This document shows positions 25,115 through 33,381 of a stretch of 64,000 nt of DNA, piece after piece. Source of the stretch: Kaistia sp. 32K (GTDB lineage Bacteria > Pseudomonadota > Alphaproteobacteria > Rhizobiales > Kaistiaceae); assembly GCF_016629525.1 (NCBI RefSeq), contig NZ_AP024269.1:5074501-5138500 (forward strand), written 5' to 3'. The stretch's first letter is position 1, and every line of letters begins with the position of its first letter. A program made the translations under genes and the position numbers. The notes beneath the pieces are model-generated. The model searched no databases. It had not been told where the DNA came from and saw only the letters and a program-made list of their open reading frames with translations.

Positions 25115-25305
25115 ATGTGCAGTCTCTATTTGGTGTCCTGCAATCAGGATGCCATCCGTGCCTTCGCGCGAGCGATGCGTGATCACACCGGCAATGTGCC
25201 GTAGGCGCCGGGCATCTTTCCAGATACCTGGCGACGACCGTGCAGAACGGGTCGGATGGCGTGCGTAGACTGGCGCTCGCCAGATGGGGCATGCCCTCGT
25301 CTCGG
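25115..25305 (+). pseudogene. Broken SRAP/YedK gene (N-terminal fragment)
   Basis: The frame opens MCSLYLVSCNQDAIRAFARA and reads on as MRDHTGNVP, the N-terminus of SOS-response-associated peptidases, in which Cys2 is the residue that bonds to abasic-site DNA. An in-frame TAG at 25202-25204 interrupts it; beyond this APGIFPDTW continues in frame, then similarity shifts frame (VQNGSDGVRRLALARWGMPS), and nothing recognisable follows 25305. At least one stop, one frameshift and loss of the C-terminal two thirds make it a pseudogene. Confidence 0.65.
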
Positions 25306-25660
25306 TTGTCGCTAATAGAGGCGCCGTTTGGTCAGTGCAGAAGCAGCTGGTCAACACAATAGGTATCAAGCCGTGCTTGGCTCTCGTCAACGGATTTGGC
25401 GAAGGCGTCGTGTCGGTAGTTCTCGATCCAGACCTTGGTCGTTAGGTAGAATCGCGGCGGGCGACGCCCGGATCTGGCGATCCCCCTCCGATCCCGGCCT
25501 CCTTGCCGTGGATTTAGGGGATGTCGATATGGTGGACGCCGAATTTGAGTACTCATGGCGCCATGCGGAGCGTATTCGCGCCCGGCACCGGGAACGCGCG
25601 GAGCCGAGGGCAGCAAGGGTGACGCCGTTGGGGAGACATTCCGCATAGGCTAGGCCCTTG
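25306..25660. other. 355-base stretch, no gene seen
   Basis: Frames on both strands lack recognised domains. A minus-strand reading KVWIENYRHDAFAKSVDESQ looks protein-like but was not assigned; it may be debris of the event that broke the SRAP gene. Confidence 0.4.
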
Positions 25661-26692
25661 CTATTCAGCCGCGTCGGTCGCAACGCGGCTCCTGTTGCCG
25701 AGGACGGGCAGAACATCACGGGCGAGCTCGTCGATCACTTCGTCGAGCGGGCGACGCGACGGACGCAGCAGAAGGGCGAGATGGTCGATGCCGGCGGAGT
25801 CGAGCCGGTGCAGGTGATCGAGGAGCGCGTTGCGCCCGGTCCGCGCCCCGAAGCGGCGAGGCGTCGGCGCCTCGTCCGGATCGTCGGCGAGGTCGAGATG
25901 GAATGCGCTGATGAAGACACCGCGATCGAGCCCGAGCGCGGCACGCGCCGCGCGCCAGTCTCGCGCCTGAAGGGCGAGCCTCTCGGTGTCGTTCGGGTAG
26001 ACGAAACGCCCGTTCATATTCCCAGCGATCCATTCCGGTGATTGCCGGCCTTGACCGGCGATGATCATCGGTACGGAGGCCTGCAAGGGCTTGGGCAGTA
26101 GGTCGAGGCGCGGCTCGCGTCGACCTCCTCCGAGCGGCAGGCCGCCCGGCGTCCAGGCTTCGCGCAGATAGGCAACCGCATCGCGGAACGCGTCGCCACG
26201 GCTTTCGTAGTCGAGGCCGAGCAGCGGGTATTCGACGGGTCTGTCGCCGCTTGCGACGCCCAGGATCAGGCGGCCGCCCGAGAGCTGGTCAACCGACGCG
26301 GCGGCCTTCGCCACCATCATCGGATGGCGCAGCGGCAGCACGATCGCCGCGGTGCCGAGCGCGATGTTCTGGGTAATGCCCGCGAGGTAGCCGAGATTGA
26401 CGAAGGGGTCGTAGACCGAGCCCGCGTCGCCAAACTGGTTTGGATCGAACACCGGCACGTCGCGCATCCAGACCGCGGCGAAGCCGGACCGGTCGACCTG
26501 CCGGACGAGATCGGGATAGCGGGTCAGGTCCGGTACGCCGAAAGGGCGGCCCGCCGCGATGCGCTTCGCCTCGTTTTCGGGCGACCAGTCATTGTCGAGC
26601 GGCAGTTCGATGCCGAGCGTCAATCCGTCCGCACGGCGGATGAGGTCGAGCGCGGATCGGCTCTGCGATGCCGGATGTTCCGGGGAGGACAT
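25661..26692 (-). CDS. LLM-class flavin-dependent oxidoreductase
   Basis: A 343-residue luciferase-like protein. Typical segments are LVRQVDRSGFAAVWMRDVPVFDP near the start, LGYLAGITQNIALGTAAIVLPLRHPMMVAKAAASVDQLSGGRLILGVASGD (the family core), and PMIIAGQGRQSPEWIAGNMNG. Members use reduced FMN or F420 to oxygenate or reduce diverse substrates. GGAGAG lies before the ATG. It is followed upstream by an MFS exporter gene on the same strand, 57 bases away, so co-transcription is likely. Confidence 0.9.
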   Translation of the reverse strand: MSSPEHPASQSRSALDLIRRADGLTLGIELPLDNDWSPENEAKRIAAGRPFGVPDLTRYPDLVRQVDRSGFAAVWMRDVPVFDPNQFGDAGSVYDPFVNLGYLAGITQNIALGTAAIVLPLRHPMMVAKAAASVDQLSGGRLILGVASGDRPVEYPLLGLDYESRGDAFRDAVAYLREAWTPGGLPLGGGRREPRLDLLPKPLQASVPMIIAGQGRQSPEWIAGNMNGRFVYPNDTERLALQARDWRAARAALGLDRGVFISAFHLDLADDPDEAPTPRRFGARTGRNALLDHLHRLDSAGIDHLALLLRPSRRPLDEVIDELARDVLPVLGNRSRVATDAAE

Positions 26693-26749
26693 GGATATCT
26701 CTCCAGTTGGGTGGGCAGTCGGCGGGCTGTGCCGCCGACTGGTCTCGGG

Positions 26750-27931
26750 TCAGGCCGGGCTCAGCACGGTTCCCGAGCGCCGGTCCAGCGCGCCGCTCCA
26801 CAAGGTGAGGAGCAGGGCGCCCGTGACGATGAGGCTGCCGACCCAGGGTGTGGCGCCGAGGCCGAGCGGGGAGTCGACCACCATGCCGCCGATCCAGGCG
26901 CCGAGAGCTATGCCGAGATTGAAGGCGGCGATGTTGATCGCCGAAGCGACGTCGACGGCGCCGGGGCGATGTTGCTTGGCCAGCTGCACCACGTAGATCT
27001 GCAATCCCGGTACGGTCGCGAAGGAGAGGAATCCGAGCGCGGTGATGGTCAGCAGCGTCCAGACCGGCGAGACGGCGGTAAAGGTGAAGACCACGAGAAC
27101 GACCGCCTGCAGGGCGAAGAGAACGATCAGCGCCTTCACCGGATTGCGGTCGGCGATGCGTCCACCGGCGAGATTGCCGATAGCGATCGCGATGCCGTAG
27201 AGCCCCAGGATCAGGCTGACGCTGGAGGCGGAGAAGCCCGTGATGCGCTCCAGGATGGATGCGAGGAACGTGAAGGCGACGAACGTGCCGCCATAGCCGA
27301 GCGTGGTCATGCCGAACACCAGGAGCAGGCGGCCGGAACCGAGCACGCGGACCTGATCCAGCAGGCTCGACGGGGCTGCCTTGGAGAGCGTGCTGGGCAG
27401 GAAGGCCGCGATGCCGAGAAAAGCGATGACGCCGAGGGCGGAAACGGCCCAGAAGGTGGCGCGCCAGCCGAAGGTCTGACCGATGATGGTGCCGATCGGC
27501 ACGCCGGTCACGATGGCCACGGTCAATCCCATGAACATCATGGCGATGGCCGAAGCGCGACGGTTCGCCGGCACGAGGTCGGCGGCGATCGTCGAGCCGA
27601 CGGAGAAGAAGACGCCGTGGGCGAAGGCCGAGAGGACGCGGGCGACGAGTAGCATCTCGTAGCTCGGGCTCAGCGCCGCGACGATGTTCCCGAGGATGAA
27701 GAGCGCCATCAAACCGAGCAAGAGTGGCTTGCGCGCGATCTTGCCAGTGAGCGCAGTGAGGACCGGCGCGCCGAACGTGACGCCGAGCGCGTAGACGCTG
27801 ACGATCAGTCCGGCGAGTGGCAAGGTGATGCCAAGATCATTGGCGACGGTCGGCAACAGGCCGACGATGACGAATTCCGTTGTGCCAATCGCATAGGCCG
27901 CGATTGTCAGGGCAAATATCGCTAGAGGCAT
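26750..27931 (-). CDS. MFS transporter, DHA1 (AraJ/NepI-like) family
   Basis: 393 residues from ATG 27931 (GGAAGG upstream), beginning directly with the first membrane helix. About twelve helices in two sets of six. Motif A-like GKIARKPLLLGLMALFILGN follows helix 2, and FFSVGSTIAADLVPANRRASAIAMMFMGLTVA is characteristic of the AraJ/YdhP sugar- and drug-efflux group. Divergent from a LysR regulator at 28090, its probable controller. Substrate unknown. Confidence 0.92.
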   Translation of the reverse strand: MPLAIFALTIAAYAIGTTEFVIVGLLPTVANDLGITLPLAGLIVSVYALGVTFGAPVLTALTGKIARKPLLLGLMALFILGNIVAALSPSYEMLLVARVLSAFAHGVFFSVGSTIAADLVPANRRASAIAMMFMGLTVAIVTGVPIGTIIGQTFGWRATFWAVSALGVIAFLGIAAFLPSTLSKAAPSSLLDQVRVLGSGRLLLVFGMTTLGYGGTFVAFTFLASILERITGFSASSVSLILGLYGIAIAIGNLAGGRIADRNPVKALIVLFALQAVVLVVFTFTAVSPVWTLLTITALGFLSFATVPGLQIYVVQLAKQHRPGAVDVASAINIAAFNLGIALGAWIGGMVVDSPLGLGATPWVGSLIVTGALLLTLWSGALDRRSGTVLSPA

Positions 27932-28089
27932 GACAAGACCTTCCCCGCCCGTGGGTACGGGCATTGTTGCGGTGACTGGACCGCCGGCTGGTGGATTAGG
28001 TGAGACGCAATATGTTGGGCGGAGGCTTGCGCGATAATCCGGACCAGTGGATCAATGCCTTTGAATTCAGTTCACAGGGGAGCTCGCCA

Positions 28090-29013
28090 ATGGACAATCG
28101 CGCCGGCGAGATGGAGGTTTTCGTGGCCGCCGCGGAGTTGCGGAGCTTTTCCGCTGCCGGCCGGCGGCTGAAGCTCTCTCCCTCCGCCGTCAGCAAGTTG
28201 GTTACCCGCATCGAAGATCGACTTGGAACGCGGCTCGTGGTGCGCTCGACGCGGATGCTGCAACTGACGCCGGAAGGCGACGTCTATCTGGAGCGGGCGC
28301 AGCGAATTCTGGCGGAGATCGCCGAGACAGAGCTGGTTGTTGCGGGCGGCGGGCGGACGGTGCCGCGCGGCAGATTGCGGGTGAGCGCCTCGGTCGGCTT
28401 CGGCGTGCGCCATGTCGTGCCGCTCGTCCCTGGCTTCCTGGCGCGCTACCCCGAGGTGGAACTCGATCTGTCCCTGACGGACGGGATCATCGATTTGATC
28501 GAGGAGCGGGCGGATATCGCGATCCGCTCAGGTCCATTGCGCGATTCCAGCCTGAAGGCGCGCAAGATCCTGGAGAGCCGCCGCGTGGTCGTCGCCTCAC
28601 CCGCCTATCTCGAACGACATGGCGTTCCGGCGACGCCGGATGATCTCGCGCGGCACAACTGCCTTCAGTTCAATTTCCGCCGGAGCCTCGACGAGTGGCC
28701 GTTCCGCGATCCGGTGACCGAGGCCACCTATTCGCGGGCCATTTTCGGCAATTTCGAAGTCAATAACGGCCCCACCATGCGCCGGCTCTGCCTCGATGGC
28801 CTCGGCCTTGCCCGGATGGGGCGGTTCCATGTCGAGTCCGACATTGACGCCGGTGCGCTAGTACCGGTGCTGGAGCCCTTCAATGCCGGGGATATCGAGC
28901 TCATTCATGCCGTCTTCGCCGGCCACGAACATCTCGCGGCCCGCATTCGCGCCTTCATCGATTATCTCGTCGAGAGCGCCGGCGCGGATCGAGGCGTCGC
29001 CTCCGAGGCATAG
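28090..29013 (+). CDS. LysR-family transcriptional regulator
   Basis: 307 residues from ATG 28090, preceded by GGGGAG. The HTH is classical: SFSAAGRRLKLSPSAVSKLVTRIEDRLGTRLVVRSTRMLQLTPEG. The rest is a CrgA-type effector domain (GRLRVSASVGFGVRHVVPLVPGFLARYPEVELDLSLTDGIIDLIEERADIAIR). Divergent from the MFS/LLM pair at 27931, with a 158-base shared region. A 13-base hairpin follows the stop. Confidence 0.93.
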   Translation: MDNRAGEMEVFVAAAELRSFSAAGRRLKLSPSAVSKLVTRIEDRLGTRLVVRSTRMLQLTPEGDVYLERAQRILAEIAETELVVAGGGRTVPRGRLRVSASVGFGVRHVVPLVPGFLARYPEVELDLSLTDGIIDLIEERADIAIRSGPLRDSSLKARKILESRRVVVASPAYLERHGVPATPDDLARHNCLQFNFRRSLDEWPFRDPVTEATYSRAIFGNFEVNNGPTMRRLCLDGLGLARMGRFHVESDIDAGALVPVLEPFNAGDIELIHAVFAGHEHLAARIRAFIDYLVESAGADRGVASEA

Positions 29014-29026
29014 TCATGATGTGCCA

Positions 29027-29055
29027 ATGGCGCCGGCCTGTTAGGCCGGCGCCAT
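29027..29055. terminator. Strong hairpin between convergent genes
   Basis: ATGGCGCCGGCCT-GTT-AGGCCGGCGCCAT, a perfect 13-base stem with a 3-base loop, placed between the ends of the LysR gene (29013) and the DJ-1-like gene (29099). No T-run on either side, so termination is probable but not of textbook form. Confidence 0.6.
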
Positions 29056-29098
29056 CAATCCTGGCGATCCCTCGATCCGGGATCTACGGCGCCGTGAT

Positions 29099-29797
29099 CT
29101 ATCCGACCTGGCTGGCCAGCAAGTCGCGGACGGCCTCGCCGACGCCGGTCGCGGACTGCGGGTTCTGGCCGGTTACCAGCCGCCCGTCGACGACGACCTT
29201 CTGGGTCCAGTCGGCGGCGGGGTGGTGATGGGCACCGCGCGCGGACAGCGTGCTGGCGAGCAGGAACGGCACCACCTTGTCGAGTTTCACGGCGCGTTCT
29301 TCGTCATCCGTGAAGGCGCTGAGGTTCTTGCCGGCGACGAGATGAGTACCATTGCTCAGAGTGACGTTGACCAGCGCCGCGGGGCCGTGGCAGACGGCCG
29401 CCACGATGCCGCCAGCCTCGTAGATGGCCCGCGTCACGTCGTTCACGGCGGTGCTGAGCGGGAAATCCCACATGGCGCCGTGCCCGCCGGCGAAGAAGAT
29501 CGCCGCGTAGCGCTTGGTGTCCACGTCGCTGAGGCGCAGCGTGTTGCGAATGGCGCTGCGAAAGGCGTCGCTGTTCCAGTAGCGCGCATTGGTTGTGTCT
29601 TCGAGGTCGAGACCATCGATCGGCGGCTCGCCGCCCTCGATCGAGGCGAACTCGACGGGGATGCCCGCGGCCTTGAGGACTGCCAGCGGGTGGGTGACTT
29701 CGCCGAGATAGAAACCGGTGGGCTCCCCTGTCTCGCCTTTAGTGCCATGGCTGGTGAGAACGAAGAGAACGGGCTTTGCGGCCTGAACTTGGGACAT
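29099..29797 (-). CDS. DJ-1/PfpI family protein (Hsp31-like)
   Basis: 232 residues from ATG 29797, preceded by CAGGAGCAGATC. The nucleophile elbow is AAVCHGPAALV, with the reactive cysteine flanked as in Hsp31/glyoxalase-III-type proteins, and FFAGGHGAMWDFP supplies the conserved glycine-histidine turn. The N-terminal VLTSHGTKGETGEPTGFYLGEVTHP is typical of the group. Likely a cytoplasmic glyoxalase or stress protein handling reactive carbonyls. Divergent from the LysR gene at 29990, which probably controls it. Confidence 0.9.
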   Translation of the reverse strand: MSQVQAAKPVLFVLTSHGTKGETGEPTGFYLGEVTHPLAVLKAAGIPVEFASIEGGEPPIDGLDLEDTTNARYWNSDAFRSAIRNTLRLSDVDTKRYAAIFFAGGHGAMWDFPLSTAVNDVTRAIYEAGGIVAAVCHGPAALVNVTLSNGTHLVAGKNLSAFTDDEERAVKLDKVVPFLLASTLSARGAHHHPAADWTQKVVVDGRLVTGQNPQSATGVGEAVRDLLASQVG

Positions 29798-29989
29798 GAT
29801 CTGCTCCTGAGTGTACGACGCCCCGTGGCGTCCGATGAGCGGGAAGCTATTCAGCCGCGAGAAGCGTATAAAGGTGGCTTTGGGGAATTCATTTGGTCGC
29901 AAGAGAGCCAAATCAGGTAAGGTTTCCCGGGTTGGCGGGCTTCATCGATGGCGCGTGGGGCGCGGCCGTCCGGTTCGGGAGAAGTGTGC

Positions 29990-30892
29990 GTGACCCGCCG
30001 TTTTGATCATCTCGGTGACGTGGAGGTGTTCGTCACCGTCGTCGAAAAGGGCTCGATGACCGAGGGGGCGATTGCCCTGTCGACGACGCCCTCGGTCCTC
30101 AGCCGGGCGATCTCGCGACTGGAGGCGCGGCTCGGCATCCAGTTGATGAGGCGGACGACCCGTCGGCTGAGTCTGACGGATGCCGGCCGGGCCTATCTCG
30201 AACAGGCCCGGGCGGCGTTTCTGCTGATCGATGATGCCGAACGAGCGATCCAGGGGACGGAGGGGGCGCCGTTGACCGGTTATGTGCGCATGAGCGTGCC
30301 GACGACCTATGGCCATTACAGGCTGCCCGAGAGGATTGGCCGGTTCCAGAGCGCTTTTCCCGAAGTGCAGATCGAGCTGAGCATCACCAATCGCAATGTC
30401 GATCTCGTTGCCGAAGGCTACGATCTGGCCATCCGCCTTGGGCCTTTGCCGGATAGCGGGCTGGTGGCGCGCAAGCTGGAGGATGCCGCCCTGTGTCTGG
30501 TCGCAGCTCCCGGCTATCTCGAGCAGGCGGGGGTGCCCGGGACCATCGAGGATCTGGCACGGCATCAATGCCTGCCCTTCGTCATGCCGAGCACGGGGCG
30601 CTGCGCGCCGTGGGTGTTTCGCGTTGACGGCCGCGATGTCGACTGGACACCGCCGGCGCGGATCCAGGTGCTCGATGACGTGCTGGGAGTCGTGTCGCTG
30701 GCCGAGAATGGCCTCGGCCTCTGCCAGACCTACGATTTCGTCGTCCGGGATCGGATCGAGCAGGGGCGGCTCGTTGAGGTGCTGGAGCCCGTGCGCGGCC
30801 GCGCCCGGTCGTTCTCGGTGCTCTTCGCGCCGCATCGCCGCCTCTCCGCGGCGACGCGCACCCTCATCGATTTCCTGGTCGATGGCGGCTAG
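29990..30892 (+). CDS. LysR-family transcriptional regulator
   Basis: 300 residues if GTG 29990 is used (GGGAGAAG just upstream); an in-frame ATG at 29948 would add 14 residues. HTH: GSMTEGAIALSTTPSVLSRAISRLEARLGIQLMRRTTRRLSLTDAG. Effector domain: GYVRMSVPTTYGHYRLPERIGRFQSAFPEVQIELSITNRNVDLVAEGYDLAIRLG. Divergent from the DJ-1-like gene at 29797. The pair is a self-contained unit between the MFS region and the sugar cluster. Confidence 0.9.
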   Translation: MTRRFDHLGDVEVFVTVVEKGSMTEGAIALSTTPSVLSRAISRLEARLGIQLMRRTTRRLSLTDAGRAYLEQARAAFLLIDDAERAIQGTEGAPLTGYVRMSVPTTYGHYRLPERIGRFQSAFPEVQIELSITNRNVDLVAEGYDLAIRLGPLPDSGLVARKLEDAALCLVAAPGYLEQAGVPGTIEDLARHQCLPFVMPSTGRCAPWVFRVDGRDVDWTPPARIQVLDDVLGVVSLAENGLGLCQTYDFVVRDRIEQGRLVEVLEPVRGRARSFSVLFAPHRRLSAATRTLIDFLVDGG

Positions 30893-31005
30893 GGCCGCGC
30901 CCGATCCGTCCCGAACCTTCGAGACGCGCTGATCATTTTGCCTTCGTCCGCGCCCGGCCCGCGCTCGCCGCTGCGTCGAGCCAACCCTTCTCGCCGAAAC
31001 ACTTG

Positions 31006-31031
31006 AACATGTATCATATATGATGCATGTT
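31006..31031. promoter_or_regulatory. 26-base operator palindrome upstream of the sugar cluster
   Basis: AACATG-YATCATATATGATR-CATGTT with one mismatched pair in 26 bases (centre 31018/31019). It contains ATATATGATGC (31016-31026), shared with sites at 1.9, 35.3 and 40.9 kb. It lies 48-73 bases before the binding-protein ATG at 31079. The FCD GntR at 39751-40422 is the likely binder (inference). Confidence 0.65.
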
Positions 31032-31078
31032 AGACGCAGCCTTGGATATGAGGACTTGGCTACGAAGGGAGGACATCG

Positions 31079-32143
31079 ATGAGTGTACTGAAAACCGTGC
31101 GGTCTCTCGCCGTTGCGGCGGCGGTTCTTCACGCCGGCGGCGCTGCGGCCGAGACCCCGAAGCTGCATCCGGATATCGTGCCGGCCGAAGGAGCCGTTCT
31201 GCGCGAGCTGAAGCCGTCCAGCAAAAGCAAATTCGTGATCGGCCTCAGCAATTTCGCGCTGAACAATGATCACAGCACGCAGACAATGGCGGAGGCGCGC
31301 TATCAGGCCGAGCAGCTCGGCGAGATCGAGCAGCTCATCGTTACGGACGCCGGCGGGAGTGTGCCGCAGCAGATCGCCAATATCGAGGATCTCGCCGCCC
31401 GCGGCGTCGATGCGATCATCGTGCGAGCGGGTTCGGAGACGGCGTTGAACGCCGTGATCGAGAAGGTCTACGACCGGGGCATCCCGGTGATCATCTTCTC
31501 GTCCAGCGCCTCGCCGAAGCGCTACACGACCAAGATCGTCGGTGACGACAAGGAGTTTGGCCGGGTCGGTGCCGAATACATGGCCCGCGACATGGGCGGC
31601 AAAGGCAAGGTGATCGCGATCCGTGGCATCGCCGGCAATTCGATCGATACCGACCGTTGGGCCGGAGCGAAGGAGGTCCTCGACAAGTATCCCGGCATCG
31701 AGGTGGTCGGCGAGGGCTATGGCGAGTGGGCGTATGATCGCGGCAAGCAGGTGTGCGAGTCGCTCCTGCTGGCCCATCCCGATGTCGGCGGCATCTGGTC
31801 GTCGGGCGGAGCCATGACGCAGGCCTGCGCCGAGGTCATGGTCGAATACGGGCTCAAGCTGGTGCCGATGTCCGGCGAGGCCGGCAATGGCTTCCTGCGG
31901 GTCTGGCAGGAGATGGACTTGCAGAGCGTCGCACCGCAATACCCGACCTGGCTGGGCGCGCAGGCGGTGATCGCGTCGCTGCGCATTCTGAAGGGCGAAG
32001 AGACCTACGACACCTATGTCTATCGCACCAGCCCGATCACGAAGGACAAGATCGCTGACTTCTATCGCCCGGAGCTGAACGACAGCTACTGGGTCGGCTC
32101 GATCCTGCCGAAGGATCAGCTTCTGAAGATGTACAGCCGGTAA
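31079..32143 (+). CDS. Sugar-type ABC transporter substrate-binding protein (ribose-like)
   Basis: A 354-residue periplasmic binding protein of the ribose/galactose type. Signal peptide MSVLKTVRSLAVAAAVLHAGGAAA (cleavage near residue 24). Then KFVIGLSNFALNNDHSTQTMAEARYQAEQLGEIEQLIVTDAGGSVPQQIANIEDLAARGVDAIIV, the hallmark first lobe, and VGDDKEFGRVGAEYMARDMGGKGKVIAIRGIAGNSIDTDRWAGAKEVL. Ligand unknown. The mature N-terminus is longer than usual by about 25 residues. It is separated from its permease and ATPase genes (35.3-38.8 kb) by a reductase gene and two minus-strand genes, yet carries the same operator. Confidence 0.9.
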   Translation: MSVLKTVRSLAVAAAVLHAGGAAAETPKLHPDIVPAEGAVLRELKPSSKSKFVIGLSNFALNNDHSTQTMAEARYQAEQLGEIEQLIVTDAGGSVPQQIANIEDLAARGVDAIIVRAGSETALNAVIEKVYDRGIPVIIFSSSASPKRYTTKIVGDDKEFGRVGAEYMARDMGGKGKVIAIRGIAGNSIDTDRWAGAKEVLDKYPGIEVVGEGYGEWAYDRGKQVCESLLLAHPDVGGIWSSGGAMTQACAEVMVEYGLKLVPMSGEAGNGFLRVWQEMDLQSVAPQYPTWLGAQAVIASLRILKGEETYDTYVYRTSPITKDKIADFYRPELNDSYWVGSILPKDQLLKMYSR

Positions 32144-32215
32144 TTCCACCCGCCTCCGTCACGGATGCCGGCCACGCGACGGCCGGCATCCGCATGCGAA
32201 AACGAAGGAAATCTC

Positions 32216-33301
32216 ATGTCTATCCAAGAGGCTGCCCTCGTGGTCGGCACAGGACTGGTCGGTGGAAACATCCTGCGCGCCCTGCAGGATGGCGGGCAAC
32301 GAGCCATCGCGCTGGCGCGCAATCCGGATGGGTTCGGCACCGGGGCGGATATCGTCGCCGCCGATCTCGCCGATCCCGCCAGCCTGCGCCGCGGCCTGGC
32401 CGGCAAATCGGCCCGCCATGTCTATTTCGCCACCTGGAAACCGGCGAGCACCGAGCCGGAAGCGTGCGAAATCAACGCCCGCTACATGCGCAACTTCTTC
32501 GACGTCGCCCGCGACGTCGAGCTGGGGATCGAGCATGTCTCCCTGATCACGGGCGTGAAGCACTATCTCGGGCCGTTCGCCGATTTCGGCAGGTTCACGC
32601 CCGAAACACCGTTCCAGGAGGACGCGCAGCGGCTGGATCTGCCGAACTTCTACTACGCGCAGGAGGATGTCCTGTTCGAGACGGCGGCGCGGGACGGCTT
32701 CGGCTGGAGCATCCACCGCCCGAACTCGATCGTCGGCTTCGCGCAACGCTCTCTGATGAACATGGGGCTGACGCTGGCCTGTTACGGGGCGATCTGCCGT
32801 GAGACGGGACGCCCCTTCGTCTTTCCCGGCGTGCCCGAGCAATGGAACATGGTGACCGAGGTCAGCGACGCCCGGATGGTGGCCAAGCAGGCGATCTGGG
32901 CGGCGCAGACACCGGGCGCAAAAGGGCTAGCCTACAATATCGGCAATGGCGACGTGTTCCGTTGGCGATCGATGTGGCCGGTGCTCGCCGGCTATTTCGG
33001 GATTGCCGCGCCGCCCTATGATGGCCAGCGGACGAGCCTGCAGGCGCTGATGGCGGATGCCGGCGAAATCTGGCGCTCCATGGCGAAGAAATACGGTCTC
33101 GTGGAAGACGATGTCAGCAAGCTGGCGACCTGGTGGCATAGCGACGCCGATTTTGGCCGCACGGTCGAATGCATTTCCGACATGCGCCGCAGCCGGTCGC
33201 GCGGGTTCACGGCGTATCAATCCTCGCGCGAAACCTTCACCGACTTGTTCGACCAGCTGGCCGAGGCCCGCATCATTCCGGCCTTTCCTGCCCGAAACTG
33301 A
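32216..33301 (+). CDS. SDR-family reductase of the PRISE (progesterone 5-beta-reductase/iridoid synthase-like) type
   Basis: 361 residues from ATG 32216 (GAAGGAA upstream). The nucleotide motif is VVGTGLVGGNILRAL. Instead of YxxxK, the active site shows TGVKHYLGPF and NFYYAQEDVLFE, the Lys and Tyr arrangement of PRISE enzymes, which reduce enones by 1,4-addition in plants and are also found in bacteria. IHRPNSIVGFAQRSLMN and the long C-terminal helix region agree. Substrate here is probably a sugar-derived keto or enone intermediate (inference). It follows the binding-protein gene and ends before a strong terminator. Confidence 0.82.
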   Translation: MSIQEAALVVGTGLVGGNILRALQDGGQRAIALARNPDGFGTGADIVAADLADPASLRRGLAGKSARHVYFATWKPASTEPEACEINARYMRNFFDVARDVELGIEHVSLITGVKHYLGPFADFGRFTPETPFQEDAQRLDLPNFYYAQEDVLFETAARDGFGWSIHRPNSIVGFAQRSLMNMGLTLACYGAICRETGRPFVFPGVPEQWNMVTEVSDARMVAKQAIWAAQTPGAKGLAYNIGNGDVFRWRSMWPVLAGYFGIAAPPYDGQRTSLQALMADAGEIWRSMAKKYGLVEDDVSKLATWWHSDADFGRTVECISDMRRSRSRGFTAYQSSRETFTDLFDQLAEARIIPAFPARN

Positions 33302-33345
33302 CTTCGGACGAGCCGCTTCTCCAACGATGCGGCGAGCCTTGGAAC

Positions 33346-33372
33346 GGCGGCCCCTCCCGGGGCCGCCTTTTT
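33346..33372 (+). terminator. Rho-independent terminator
   Basis: GGCGGCCCC-TCCC-GGGGCCGCC followed by TTTTT (33368-33372). It closes the two-gene unit binding protein plus PRISE-type reductase. Confidence 0.9.
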
Positions 33373-33381
33373 GTTTGTTTG

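Noticed and set aside
25332..25646. Minus-strand frame containing KVWIENYRHDAFAKSVDESQ
   Set aside because: Protein-like in part but not recognised, with no start or ribosome site; left as possible debris.
29942..32149. 735-residue open frame on the minus strand
   Set aside because: It runs antisense through the LysR and sugar-binding-protein genes, both of which have full motifs; composition is that of a chance frame.
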